64,000 nucleotides of DNA from Balanoglossus misakiensis (lineage: Eukaryota > Hemichordata). The stretch lies in assembly GCA_040954595.2 (NCBI GenBank), contig CM082583.2, positions 2,790,001 through 2,854,000 on the forward strand. The letters are read 5' to 3'. The position numbers were made by a program, and so were the translations under genes. Shown here in pieces: positions 19,626 through 30,720 of this stretch (within the stretch, counting starts at the first letter, position 1; each line of letters opens with the position of its first letter). Below the pieces are notes generated by a model. It worked only from the letters and a program-made list of their open reading frames with translations, made no database searches and was not told where the DNA came from.

Positions 19626-20911
19626 AAAAAACATGCAACCAAATACATCGAGGTCTATCTGGTGCCGTATATAATCACGCCTGAATAGAAACAAATTACA
19701 GCTTACGTATTATATGGCGAAATATATATTGCGGTAATTCGACATAATGCGTCTGTTCAAACTGATGAGACCATCTATATAATTGAGTTATTAAATGTTC
19801 GGTAATATTTTACATTTATCATATACCTACACATTCAAAGATAAGCCTCCAAGAAGTGCGACACACTGTGTCCTGAGACTCTTTCTAGCAAATTTGATGA
19901 TTGAAACGATGTTGTCAATTAGGAAGTGATGAGCATCTTCGTATCAGTGTGTTTTATTTGACGCTACTGTTGTAACTAAACTATCTAGAGATAGTAATAA
20001 TAAATGTCGATTCAAGCATAAATCTTAAAGTTGCTGTGCATTAAGTCTCTTGCTCTGTACTGGATCTTGCGGCGTGTGCGATGTTTCGTACGATCCAGCC
20101 CACCAAGGCTACAAATGCGTTATTTCAGCTAGTCACGACACTACAGCTGAACCACTGTGGTCACACCCACACAATGAAATACAACAATGCGTACTATTAC
20201 TTGACCCAATTCCGAGGTGACTTCCGTTTACGGAAACTGTCTCACTTTACTGCAACTTCGACAGAAAGTTTTCAATATTTTATGTCTTTCCCATTTACTT
20301 TGTTAGCTATGAGTTGAGTTTATGGAAACTGATTATTAACATTATATAACCCGGTCAGTCCATGCATGTCTGGCAGTCAACTCGCATGACCCCGAACTGT
20401 GGTAGCCAATCACAATATTAACCTCGAAAGTTTTCATCCCTCTTTTTATTTTGCAAATTTTGACCCGACCTTGCCATGACGCAGATCGCGGCTTTACCGA
20501 AAGCAACAGGCTGCTATCCCGGGACTGGCTTTTGGTCTTTATTCCTGCAAACAGGCGCAATCAAGCTAAAAAACGGAGGTAATTTGTGCCAAACTGTAGA
20601 CATAGGAATGCGGCGTTGTCGCTGATGTTGAAATACTGCGTGATTATTTTCTCAGTTCACGCGCGTTGACTGCATTAATTTCCGTACGATTTTACCACCG
20701 CATTTCCGCGTTATAACTTTCCTGAATGTATGGGTGCGGTTGATCGCTACCTTTCACTCGACTCCTCCAAGGAGGGTTTCAACTTGGCGGCTTGGGAGAA
20801 ACATCTCGTTTCTTGACGTCAACTATCGATATGTATTTCGTGACATATTTCAACTGTCTTGGTTTAATGAAGTGGACGTAATTCGTGATGGATTTCTCTC
20901 TGCGTCCCAAG
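19626..20911. other. Non-coding interval (3' UTR and spacer)
   Basis: This holds the presumed 3' UTR of the MACPF gene, then sequence in which I see no exon, no terminal inverted repeat and no known repeat. The frames open around 20081 and 20734 lack coding character until the vWA exon. Confidence 0.5.
19999..20004 (+). terminator. Candidate polyadenylation signal AATAAA of the MACPF gene
   Basis: An AATAAA hexamer lies about 375 bp after the stop codon in AT-rich sequence. It is the first canonical hexamer I noticed downstream. It has no other support. Confidence 0.4.
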
Positions 20912-21468
20912 AGAAAGTTGACGTCGTGTTTGTGGTTGAACGGTCGCAAAGTCTGAGGTCTCACCCAGTTGCCATGGACACCATTTTCGCCTTCATAAAA
21001 AACCTACTGACGCCCTTCAAGATTGGACGAGGGTGGCCGTCGTAACCTACAGCACGCGACCCACGGTAGATTTCAATTCGATCCGCGATGGCGGAGGTTC
21101 GGGCGACCGGGACGAATGCGAGCTATTCTCACGCATCGACGCGATATCGAAGAATACGTTCGGTTGGACGGCGACCACCGACGCGTTGCGGGAAGCCAGA
21201 AACATCTTGTTCAACTGCCGCCAGGACTCCAAAAATGTGGTTTTCTTGATCACCAATGGGAAATCCAACATTGGGGAGCCCCCAAAAGTTGCCAACCGGG
21301 AACTGATGTCGCTGGGTTGGAATGCCAGTTCACCTGTGCACATCTTTGCTCTTGGTCTTCAAGATGCAGATCAAGACGAGTTGTTGTCCGTGGTGTCTGA
21401 CTCCAGCTATGCGATGTATTTAGACTCCTTTGCCAAGTTCAAGCAGCTGGCCGTGAGATTTACTCGGG
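20912..21468 (+). pseudogene. vWA exon with degenerate MIDAS
   Basis: The exon spans almost a whole vWA domain. The frame changes once near 21028 where the chain should pass from FKIG to VAVVTY, and a few residues appear missing there. The first MIDAS Asp is Glu and the third-site Asp is Asn, so metal-dependent ligand binding would be impaired even without the frameshift. Confidence 0.75.
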
Positions 21469-22122
21469 GTACGAATAGATAAATATATCAACATTCTTAT
21501 ACAGAACGTTTTTGTTCTTGATGCTTGTTTGAATAATACCACGGTCACACTGGTAAAGATTCGAAACGTTTCAGAGACACAAGTTGCCTTTTGTAAACAC
21601 AGAGAGTTAATGCTTTGAGTCGCTTGTGTCCACACATACAAAGTTTATGTGTAGGCACTGAGGCTCTTTAAGAATACTTCATTAAAATTAAGATATATTC
21701 TAGAGCCTAGAGGTAGTATATCTGCTGGCGGTACAGATTTTCAGAAAAATGAGAGTCCTCAAAACCTTTCCATTGATTATTTGCTAAATTAAAGTGTGTG
21801 GGGAGTCTTTTGAAATAAAAGAAAACTCGGCCACTGTGGGTATTCATCTTGTTTTCATAAAAATCGCTACTTTAAATTTTCTCCATAGACTTCGCACACA
21901 GAATGGCGGCCATTTTGAATTGCAAATTCGAGGTAATTGTGCTCTCTCAGTCAACATTTTGCACAAAACCCTCTGTTTTTATTTTCAATTGTAAAAGAGA
22001 ATCATCTAAAGTTCACTTGGACAAAAAATGAGAGAGAGTTTAAGATTTCGATTTTGGGGGCATGAACTACCTTAACACTTATATTTCTGCCTTCATTTAA
22101 GGGCGGTTTCAGATAATCGCAG

Positions 22123-22373
22123 AAAAGTTACCGTGGGAGGAGGCAGTGGATGCCTGTCTACAGCAAGGAAAAATCCCTGCCAAGATTGTAGTCATTGAAT
22201 GAAGCCCAGGAAGAAATAGAGAAATACAGTTTGACTCCTCAAGATATTTGGATTAATGGATATAAAGACAGTTCAGGTGTATGGAAAACTCATGATATTC
22301 ACCAGCTGTCAGTGGAAAGTGGTCTCTGGGAAAATGGTGAGCCTGATGGCTCTGGAGACTGTTTGCAATTGTG
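22123..22373 (+). pseudogene. C-type lectin-like exon, frameshifted
   Basis: The recognisable core runs from WEEAVDAC to WENGEPDGSGDC. EPD stands where EPN is usual in mannose-type binders. A single extra G in GTCATTGAATGAAGCC breaks the frame. The exon ends at a good GTATGT donor, immediately before the microsatellite and PLE insertion, which may have separated it from its last exon. Confidence 0.7.
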
Positions 22374-22410
22374 GTATGTTTTATTTTTTGAAACACATTC
22401 TTATATTTTA

Positions 22411-22621
22411 TGTATGTATGTATGTATGTATGTATGTATGTATGTATGTATGTATGTATGTATGTATGTATGTATGTATGTATGTATGTATGTATGTATG
22501 TATGTATGTATGTATGTATGTATGTATGTATGTATGTATGTATGTATGTATGTGTGTATGTATGTATGTATGTATGTATGTATGTATGTATGTATGTATG
22601 TATGTATGTATGTACGTACGT
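22411..22621. repeat. (ATGT)n microsatellite, left flank of PLE pair
   Basis: About 210 bp of ATGT with one GTGTGT slip near 22553 and an ACGTACGT edge at 22613-22620. It joins directly to PLE-derived sequence at 22622. Confidence 0.95.
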
Positions 22622-22723
22622 ATGGCTTGGTGCTTTTCTTCTGCCATGATTGTTGTTTGTGTGTTAGAAGGGCGTTTTTTGCGTGGATGATGATGTTGCG
22701 TTCATCGGTAGTTATGTTGTCGT
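22622..22723. repeat. 102 bp direct duplication at the truncated PLE end
   Basis: 22622-22723 is identical as far as I can see to 23336-23437, which lies inside the same PLE copy. Its right junction to the rest of the element occurs at the short shared sequence TTGTCGT. This is the signature of a template jump or microhomology-mediated join. Its left end meets the microsatellite. Confidence 0.9.
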
Positions 22724-23876
22724 GCGGGAAGCATTTGTCTATGAGAAGGAGGAATTTCTGTCCGATGTTGGTGCTGACGTTTTTGCTGAATGGGGGGTTG
22801 TACCAGATGATGTTGTTTCTTTGTCTGTTTCTTCTTTTATTCGCGGTGGTTGTTGGTTCGTAGCGTAAAGTGTATTGGTATCCGCTGGCATCGAGTGCTT
22901 TTTGGTATGGCGGGGCGGCTTGGTCGAATGAGGCCTGGTCGGATGATAGCTGGGAGAGTCGTTTGTTGATTCCGGCTGGTATGTTCTTGGTGATGCTGGT
23001 GGGGTGGTTGCTTTCGCGGTGGACATATTGGAGTGTTGTGTTGGGCTTTGTGTAGGGTTGGTATGTGTTTCTGGCCAGGTTGAATGTGACGTCGAGGAAG
23101 TTGATGACTTGTTTGTTAGCTTCGATGGTGATTTTGAGACCGTTGATTTTGAATATTCGGCAGATTTCTTTTTTTATGTTTTCTGTGGATCTCGGGGTGG
23201 CGTCTGTGATGGCTAGTCCGTCGTCTCTGTATAGTCCGATGTTGTTGCCGAATTTATTCTGTAGCTGGGAGAGGAGGAAGCTGCCTACCAGTTCGCATGT
23301 TTCTGCTCCGTCGAAACTGCCCATGGTGACATCGAATGGCTTGGTGCTTTTCTTCTGCCATGATTGTTGTTTGTGTGTTAGAAGGGCGTTTTTTGCGTGG
23401 ATGATGATGTTGCGTTCATCGGTAGTTATGTTGTCGTAGGCGGAGGCGAAGTCGAGTGCTTTGTTGAGGAGGTTTTCGCTGATGGAGGGGTAGAATTCCT
23501 CGATGTCGAAGCAGATAAAGTTGCATTTTTCCTTGTTTTTGGTGAGTTTGAACCAATCGACTACAGCTGATGTGTTTTTCCATTGGTTGACTGCGGTCGA
23601 TGCTGTGATTTTCTTATTTATACGGTCGAGGATTTCTTTGCTGATTTTGCCTATTTCTGATTTGGTCGGGTTGATCAATCTGCAGGTGGGTTTGTTGGCA
23701 AAGTTCGGTTTGTGGTCTTTCAGGGTTATGAATGCGTCTTTGTTGGCCGTGATGTCTATTCTGTCGTCGATGTCAAGTTTCATTGCGATGTGTTTGTTTT
23801 CGTCGTGGATTGCTTGGGTAGTAGCGGGGTGGGCTTTTTTGTATGATTTGGTGATGTTGCGTTCTAACAGGTCGTT
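22622..23876 (-). mobile_element. Penelope-like element, minus-strand copy, 3' truncated
   Basis: Read on the minus strand from 23876, an uninterrupted frame gives the RT domain of a Penelope-like element: KLDIDDRIDITANKDAF, FITLKDHKPNF, FICFDIEEFYPSI (motif A), GSFDGAETCELVG (motif B), LYRDDGLAI (motif C), VINFLDVTF. It ends at CFPHDN, where it jumps to a second copy of an internal segment (DERNIIIHAKNALL) and then into the microsatellite. The GIY-YIG nuclease is absent. The first 63 bp (23814-23876, including NDLLERNITKSYKKAHP) are present only in this copy and form the spacer of the inverted repeat. Confidence 0.9.
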
Positions 23877-24975
23877 GCAATCCACGACGAAAACAAACAC
23901 ATCGCAATGAAACTTGACATCGACGACAGAATAGACATCACGGCCAACAAAGACGCATTCATAACCCTGAAAGACCACAAACCGAACTTTGCCAACAAAC
24001 CCACCTGCAGATTGATCAACCCGACCAAATCAGAAATAGGCAAAATCAGCAAAGAAATCCTCGACCGTATAAATAAGAAAATCACAGCATCGACCGCAGT
24101 CAACCAATGGAAAAACACATCAGCTGTAGTCGAATGGTTCAAACTCATCAAAAACAAGGAAAAATGCAACTTTATCTGCTTCGACATCGAGGAATTCTAC
24201 CCCTCCATCAGCGAAAACCTCCTCAACAAAGCACTCGACTTCGCCTCCGCCTACGACAACATAACTACCGATGAACGCAACATCATCATCCACGCAAAAA
24301 ACGCCCTTCTAACACACAAACAACAATCATGGCAGAAGAAAAGCACCAAGCCATTCGATGTCACCATGGGCAGTTTCGACGGAGCAGAAACATGCGAACT
24401 GGTAGGCAGCTTCCTCCTCTCCCAGCTACAGAATAAATTCGGCAACAACATCGGACTATACAGAGACGACGGACTAGCCATCACAGACGCCACCCCGAGA
24501 TCCACAGAAAACATAAAAAAAGAAATCTGCCGAATATTCAAAATCAACGGTCTCAAAATCACCATCGAAGCTAACAAACAAGTCATCAACTTCCTCGACG
24601 TCACATTCAACCTGGCCAGAAACACATACCAACCCTACACAAAGCCCAACACAACACTCCAATATGTCCACCGCGAAAGCAACCACCCCACCAGCATCAC
24701 CAAGAACATACCAGCCGGAATCAACAAACGACTCTCCCAGCTATCATCCGACCAGGCCTCATTCGACCAAGCCGCCCCGCCATACCAAAAAGCACTCGAT
24801 GCCAGCGGATACCAATACACTTTACGCTACGAACCAACAACCACCGCGAATAAAAGAAGAAACAGACAAAGAAACAACATCATCTGGTACAACCCCCCAT
24901 TCAGCAAAAACGTCAGCACCAACATCGGACAGAAATTCCTCCTTCTCATAGACAAATGCTTCCCGCAAGACAACA
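22715..24975. repeat. 1.1 kb near-perfect inverted repeat (PLE head-to-head)
   Basis: The left arm 22715-23813 is the reverse complement of 23877-24975, with a 63 bp unpaired centre. Differences are few: the encoded proteins differ at AVVDWFKLTKN versus AVVEWFKLIKN and at CFPHDN versus CFPQDN. Such similarity over 1.1 kb means a recent event. Confidence 0.9.
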
Positions 24976-25544
24976 AACTCAGGAAAATATTCAACAGGAA
25001 CACGATGAAAATTAGCTACAGCTGTATGAACAACACGAAGCAGATCATCGACAACCACAACAAACGCATCTTGAAATCGCACGACAACAACACAGACGAG
25101 ACCGACAACACCAAGACTTGCAACTGCCGACAAAAGGACAAATGCCCGCTCGACGGTAACTGCCTCCAAAACTCCATCATCTACCAGGCCACAGTTACGC
25201 GCACAGACAACAACACCTCGGATACATACGTCGGACTAACCGAGAACGACTTCAAAACAAGATACAGAAACCACACTTCATCTTTCCGACTCGCACGCTC
25301 CAGGAACTCCACTGAACTCAGCAAACATATTTGGACTCTGAAGGACAACGACATCGCCCACACTATTTCATGGAAAATTTTAGCCAAAGCCAAACCATAC
25401 AACAGCGCAACCAAACGGTGCAACCTCTGCTTAACAGAGAAATTTATTATCATTCGCAACCCAGAAATTTCCACACTCAATAAAAGAAACGAACTTGTGT
25501 CCTCTTGTCGACACAGACACAAAGCATTGTTACGCAACAATTAA
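23877..25544 (+). mobile_element. Penelope-like element, plus-strand copy, RT and GIY-YIG
   Basis: One open frame to the stop at 25542-25544, with first Met at 23907 (545 codons). RT motifs: FITLKDHKPNF at about residues 18-28, FDIEEFYPSI with the catalytic Asp near 93, GSFDGAETCE near 155-164, and YRDDG at 185-189. A Cys/His-type segment (CNCRQKDKCPLDGNC) follows. Then a GIY-YIG endonuclease appears at about residues 430-520 (IIYQATV, TYVGLTENDFKTRYRNH, CNLCLTEKF). RT and nuclease look intact. The 5' end is cut off at the inverted-repeat spacer, so the N-terminal part of the RT is missing, and the copy is probably not autonomous. PLE RTs copy element RNA at nicked chromosomal targets. Confidence 0.9.
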
Positions 25545-25666
25545 ATCTAGAAACTCCCCACACACCAGCCATACACATTGTTATGCAAAACGGCCCACCC
25601 CAACTTACATTCCACCACCTGTGTACCTGCATATAACCACGTCTTCCCCCTTGCATTTTCGCCAGT

Positions 25667-25820
25667 ATGTATGTATGTATGTATGTATGTATGTATGTAT
25701 GTATGTATGTATGTATGTATGTATGTATGTATGTATGTATGTATGTATGTATGTATGTATGTATGTATGTATGTATGTATGTATGTATGTATGTATGTAT
25801 GTATGTATGTATGTATGTAT
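25667..25820. repeat. (GTAT)n microsatellite, right flank of PLE pair
   Basis: About 154 bp of uninterrupted GTAT lie 122 bp after the PLE stop codon. Relative to the element's coding strand its orientation is opposite to that of the left microsatellite, so the two are not simply inverted copies of one flank. Confidence 0.95.
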
Positions 25821-28481
25821 TAAAGTGCAGAATACCTTTCATCTATATCATCAAACAATCTTATCTTTTAATGTTTTTATGCTTTTCAGTGAGTGCTAAC
25901 TTGTACTAAGGATCAGATGCCGTAAAACAGGAAATGAGCATATGGAATATTATTTTAACAATTTTCATTTTGTCTTGTTGGTTTAATTTCTGGATTCGGG
26001 TATTTGTTTTGGTATCTCGTATCGTTTTCCTGTAATGCAAGGACAAAATAAAATATTTTGATTTAGGGATATTCAATTCATTTCATTAAAAGAGTTGATT
26101 ATTCCCAGTTTAGAGTTTCTTTGGGTGTACGGGTAATAAGTAAACGAACAATAAACGTCTTCTGTTAAAAATCTACATGTCGCACGACACGTACTTTTAT
26201 ATTTTAGAATTATATCTCGTCATCGTTCCACTCTGAAGTGTCTAAAAGTTTACGAGGCGCAGGCACGAAAATAAATCGACATACCACATGCCCACGGTGA
26301 ATCCTATCAATCTCCGATCCGGGTCTCAAATTGCTCGGGCAAGTGTCAGGCAAATTTTCCCCTGAAAGTCTTTTAAAATCCTAGAACGATGCTTTCAAAG
26401 TGAAGAGATAACACTAATGATGTAGCGCGGACAAATATATGAAAGCACCCGGTAAAGATATGCGTTGCCAATGGTCACTTCCAAACAATTGCTATGTTTC
26501 TACAGCTGTACACATTGGCCGACTGGACAGCAGTGCGTACTTCACGATTGGTCATTTTTTACACCAGGTGTAGTCGACGTTTTATCAGCTTGGAAATGCA
26601 CTTGTAATGAAATCATTTCAATACTGAACGCCTCAACTCTTACATTATTGCATATACACATGTCACCTGTTGAACCACGATTCTGTGTACGAAGAACTAC
26701 TTAGATACATTTTTTCATAACTCTTAGAGATCATCAAGTGTTGTTGAATTGAAGTGTAAGGAGTCAGAAATGCGGACAGATTGCACGAGTTTGTGTGGAC
26801 GGTTTTGCCAGAATAAACAAATGCATACATAATATTGTGTAGCACATGTTAGGCTATGGTCAGCGGAAACCGAAGGGATTCACACAGTGCGAATTCGATA
26901 TACTGGGAGAATCACTTCAAACTCTCTCTAAATCGACTTCTGAGTTTAAAAAGTCACAACACGTGAACGATAGAAAGTACAGCACGAGATTTCCTCGCCC
27001 CTTTTCCCTCATCTCATCCAGTTACCGTTTTCATCAAATCGTGTCTTATGAATGTGTGAACTTAGCCCAGTAGCACTAACTCTGCTCTAAGGCCACTGTC
27101 TCTCTTATACCCAAACCACAAAACGAATAATGTGATAGTAAGCAATGTTCCCTAAATAAGATACAATCCAGATGGCATTTGGGAATGAAATGTTCTACTC
27201 ACCTCAGAGTTTTACAACTGCGTGATTTACAGTATACAGTACAATCGTCTGCGCACGCGTGCATTGGTTTTGACATCGACCTGACTTGCCGATCACCATA
27301 CCTGATTTATATGATCACTCCCGACCAATGGTCAACTCTATATATACACAGTTGTACACATTAGGTCGTTAATTGGCCGAAACACTTTACATTTGTGTAG
27401 AAAAAAATGTACATTGTATTGTTATGAGCATCACATTGAAATAATGTCACACTGAAAGACGTGGGCAACCCGCCATACAAATGGATCAATCATGTGCAGC
27501 CCAGGTGAAATGTCCCCATTCAGGAAAGTATTGGCAAAAGTGTACAGTGACAGCACAAAATTGAATAACGATTTGTATAACATTCGCTCCACCATAAAAA
27601 TTACAAAACAAGCTCACTGATTACATTCTGAGCATTTTACAAAGCCCATTTTGTTGAAGTACTGGAGCGATTTCAGATCCGGATCATTTGGTTTGTTTTC
27701 TGCTGTCACCCGGGAACACACTGCACAATATGTAAACATAAGCTTGGCATGCATGTAAAACTTCCAGTTCTAAATGCCAAATCGAAGGGGAAGCCATGTG
27801 TGGGAATGAATTGGAAACCACCAGCAATACATTTTGCTTGTCGTTGGAATGGTTGTAAACCCGACAATTTATGCAATGGCCATTATCGTGCAGTTCAGAA
27901 AGCAAACAGCCATCACGGAAATCCATTTAACGAATTATATCAGTAAGAAATTTTGGGGAAATGTCCATAGATACAACAAAAACACACTGCATAACCCCAG
28001 TGAGATTATTTTATTTTTATTTAATTTATTATCGCACCAACCCCAGTCACAGGAAAACAGACATCAATATACATACAATCACAGTCCCTCAAGAAAGACC
28101 GTCGGGAAACTCTCGGGCCCCTATTGTTATAATGCTCATTATGGTTTGCTGAAATGTTTATTGGATGTTTATTCGGTTAATCCAATTAACTCCCCCGATC
28201 GGAAGCATGTCCGAAGTCTAGAAGACACGTCGAAGTCATTTGCATCAGATTAGCATATGCGGTGGTGTCATTTTCCCCAGAATGCATCATAATTTATTTA
28301 GGACATGTGTGGAAAAAAAATTGTGTACTGTTGCTGTTATTGTTGTAGAAATGTCGTTTAAGATACAGTCCCTCCACCAACACGTCGATTTGTGACTCTT
28401 ATTCTAACCCTGACCTTGTGGATTAGAACGCGACCCAGGAACACGTACTGGAATTGAGTGACCCAGGTCGTTGAGTGAGTG
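25821..28481. other. No recognisable gene or repeat
   Basis: This is AT-rich sequence with short open frames only. I see no protein family, no terminal inverted repeat and no tandem repeat. A splice-acceptor-like TTTTTATGCTTTTCAG ends at about 25888 but is followed by a stop within four codons. Confidence 0.45.
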
Positions 28482-28491
28482 ATCGAAGACA

Positions 28492-28575
28492 TAGTCTGGT
28501 TCCCTGCCCCAATCCCTAAAGCGTAGCTAAAGCGTAGCGCAGCCAGCGGTGGGATTGGGGCAGGGAACCAGACTA
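28492..28575. mobile_element. Foldback MITE, TAGTCTGG ends
   Basis: An 84 bp hairpin with 24 bp arms (TAGTCTGGTTCCCTGCCCCA and its complement). It is flanked by the perfect 10 bp direct repeat ATCGAAGACA at 28482-28491 and 28576-28585. The terminal sequence is like that of the nested hairpin at 43700-43764 (TAGCCTGGTCACC). Confidence 0.85.
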
Positions 28576-29113
28576 ATCGAAGACAGTGCATTTGTAGGGC
28601 TTCCTTTCTGGTTGACGGCGATCACTGTGCAGCTCAAAAAGCAACATGGAATTTTCATACAATTTTCTCGGTAACATTAACCACTTTGGCAAAATTATAG
28701 TAAACAACGCATGGTGTTTATGCGATACAACTTAAGTAGAAGATTGACAATGGCTATCGAATTTGAAAAACGAAATTTTTGAAGGGTACAAACGCGACAC
28801 ACTTGAAGCATAAGGGACCGTTCAGTTTTTACGGCCGGGGGGGGGGCAAAATCCAGGGGGGGGTCACTTAAATTTTGAAGTCCACAAGGGGGGGGGGGTC
28901 ATCTGTTTTTTTTAAACGTTTAGGGGGGGTCACATACTTTTGCCACTGAACTTTTGCTTTTGAGTCCACAAAATTGCAGTTTCGCGCCCTTTATTTTACA
29001 AAATTTTCCAATGTGGGAGGGGGACACCCCCTCCCACACCCACCCCCTACATTCTCCGCCACATTTCATTTTTTGTACCAGGGCAGAGTCCCTGCCACCC
29101 CAAACCCTTACCC

Positions 29114-30171
29114 CAGTCAGGACGTAAGTGGGGTAATTAAACAGCAGGGGATCATGCAATGCAATAGTCTAGAATCTACCCTACTGAATGCGACTACAAA
29201 CAGATAGATTCTAGACTAGCAATGCAAACACTTAAACTGGCCAGTAACGTTTGAATTGCTCATTTGCATACAGTTTTTCAACTTTTTTCACAACGAAAGT
29301 TAAGCAACTTGCAATCCATTTCTGACAATTATTTCACCCCAGGCACATTACTGGTACTATGAGTGTACTACATGTGATTTTTCATGAAGTTTTATCGAGA
29401 AGAATTTCTTTACTTCCACTGACAAAATTGTGATCACGAAATTCAAAGTGACCTTGAAGTTAAAAAATCAAAAAAAAAATATCAGACATACCCACACAAA
29501 AATTAACCCCCTCAGGTTTTAAAAACATTATTATTAAACTCCTCTATTCATAATTTTGACATGAATATATCCATGCCGAGAGTCAAGGACCACAATTTAC
29601 AGTGCCATAGGTCAGTCCTGAGAAGTCAGTCAGCGTGGACAGTGTATAGACTCCGTATGTAATATGCTAACATAACGACGCGTTGAAAAGGAAGCCATTA
29701 CGTCATGGGTTAACATGCGTTGACCTACTTCAATGACAATGCATACACATATGGCAAACACGGCTGTACTCGTCGATGGCGAAGGCAATTTTTACACCGT
29801 CATTACTCCACAACGGAACGGCTCACAACATTATAATTTCACGGTAACTTAGTTAATATCTTCCTAACCTACCCAATTTTTTTCAAGACAAGACATCTTT
29901 GCCGAGAGTCAAGGACCACAATTTAAACCAACATACCGAAACTGTCTATCTCGGGAATGCGTCCTTAAAACTTCACGAAAAATCATCCTATCATTGACTA
30001 TGGTGTTTCATACACGTCTTAGAAAAATGGGTGCACTACGATCACTTGTAGTACCGAAAATCTCCGTTTGAAAATTTTTCGAACTGGCCGTAACTGCCAC
30101 TCAGCGACGTTCACATTCAAATAGATCTCTTTGATCTCACCGCCGTAATTACCCCACTTACGTCCTGACTG
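29114..30171. mobile_element. Nested element with CAGTCAGGACG ends
   Basis: 1058 bp with inverted ends of about 26 bp starting CAGTCAGGACGTAAGTGGGG, flanked by TACCC on both sides (29109-29113 and 30172-30176). The host element reads continuously once this is removed. Inside, GCCGAGAGTCAAGGACCACA occurs twice (about 29576 and 29902). No transposase frame is found, and the superfamily is unclear. Confidence 0.75.
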
Positions 30172-30324
30172 TACCCCACCGATGATAATATTTAACAAAG
30201 TGAATACATAAAGGAGAATAATTGTTAAAACCATTTTGCATAACTGATAGTTTCACGCTGCATCTTCTATATACTAGAAGTTTTATAAATGATGTCATGA
30301 CGAAGATGACGCCAAATCTTCTAA

Positions 30325-30720
30325 GTTTGAGTGGAGTGGCAAAAAGTAAAATTGGTCCTCCCAAACATTGAGATAATTTGCTTTTGAGTTCATTAAAATG
30401 TAACTTTGCGCTACATATTTTACAAAATTTTCTTACGTTGGAGGGGAACACCCCCTCCCACACCCAACCCCTCCATTCTTCGCCACATTGCATTTCTTCA
30501 CTGGTTTGTCTAGTTTACCAGGGAAGACTTCTTGCCACCCCACCCCCGATGCTTACTTAGTGGAGTGGCAAAATTAAAATTCGTCCTACCTAACATTGAG
30601 TTAATTTGCTTTTGAGTTCATTAAATTGCAACTTTGTGCACCGTATTTTACAAAATTTTCTTATGTGGGAGGGGAACACCCCCTTCCACACCCACCCCCG
30701 GCACTTTTCTTGTTTTACCG
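30325..30720. repeat. Two tandem ~260 bp subrepeats inside the TAA element
   Basis: The phrase AGTGGAGTGGCAAAA is followed by TTTGCTTTTGAGTTCATTAA and the GGAGGGGAACACCCCC block. It appears twice in tandem, explaining why this copy is longer than the one at 46775-47489. Confidence 0.75.

Larger units (their letters stand above)
20912..22373 (+). pseudogene. vWA plus C-type lectin gene fragment, two frameshifts
   Basis: The first exon, 20912-21468, encodes a von Willebrand A domain (DVVFVVERSQSL, then after a frameshift near 21028 VAVVTYSTRPTVDF, FGWTATTDALREA, VVFLITNGKSN and HIFALGLQDA). The second exon, 22123-22373, encodes part of a C-type lectin-like domain (PWEEAVDACLQQG, then after a one-base insertion near 22196 DIWINGYKDSSGVW and WENGEPDGSGDC). 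The donor at 21469 and acceptor at 22122 are phase-compatible (phase 1), so they were one gene. The metal-site motif is eroded: DxSxS reads ERSQS, and the usual TDG reads TNG, while the FGWTATT Thr is kept. Both exons need a frameshift and no C-terminal lectin exon was found. It is probably a pseudogene, unless the shifts are sequencing errors. Confidence 0.7.

Noticed and set aside
22195-22863. 222-codon frame joining the lectin segment to the microsatellite and PLE antisense
   Set aside because: Only the first 60 codons are lectin-derived. The remainder is open because the four-base repeat has no stops and the PLE antisense happens to be open.
23503-25540. Open frames antisense to the PLE reverse transcriptase on both copies
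   Set aside because: They are shadows of the strongly biased RT coding sequence. The RT and GIY-YIG motifs are in the other strand.
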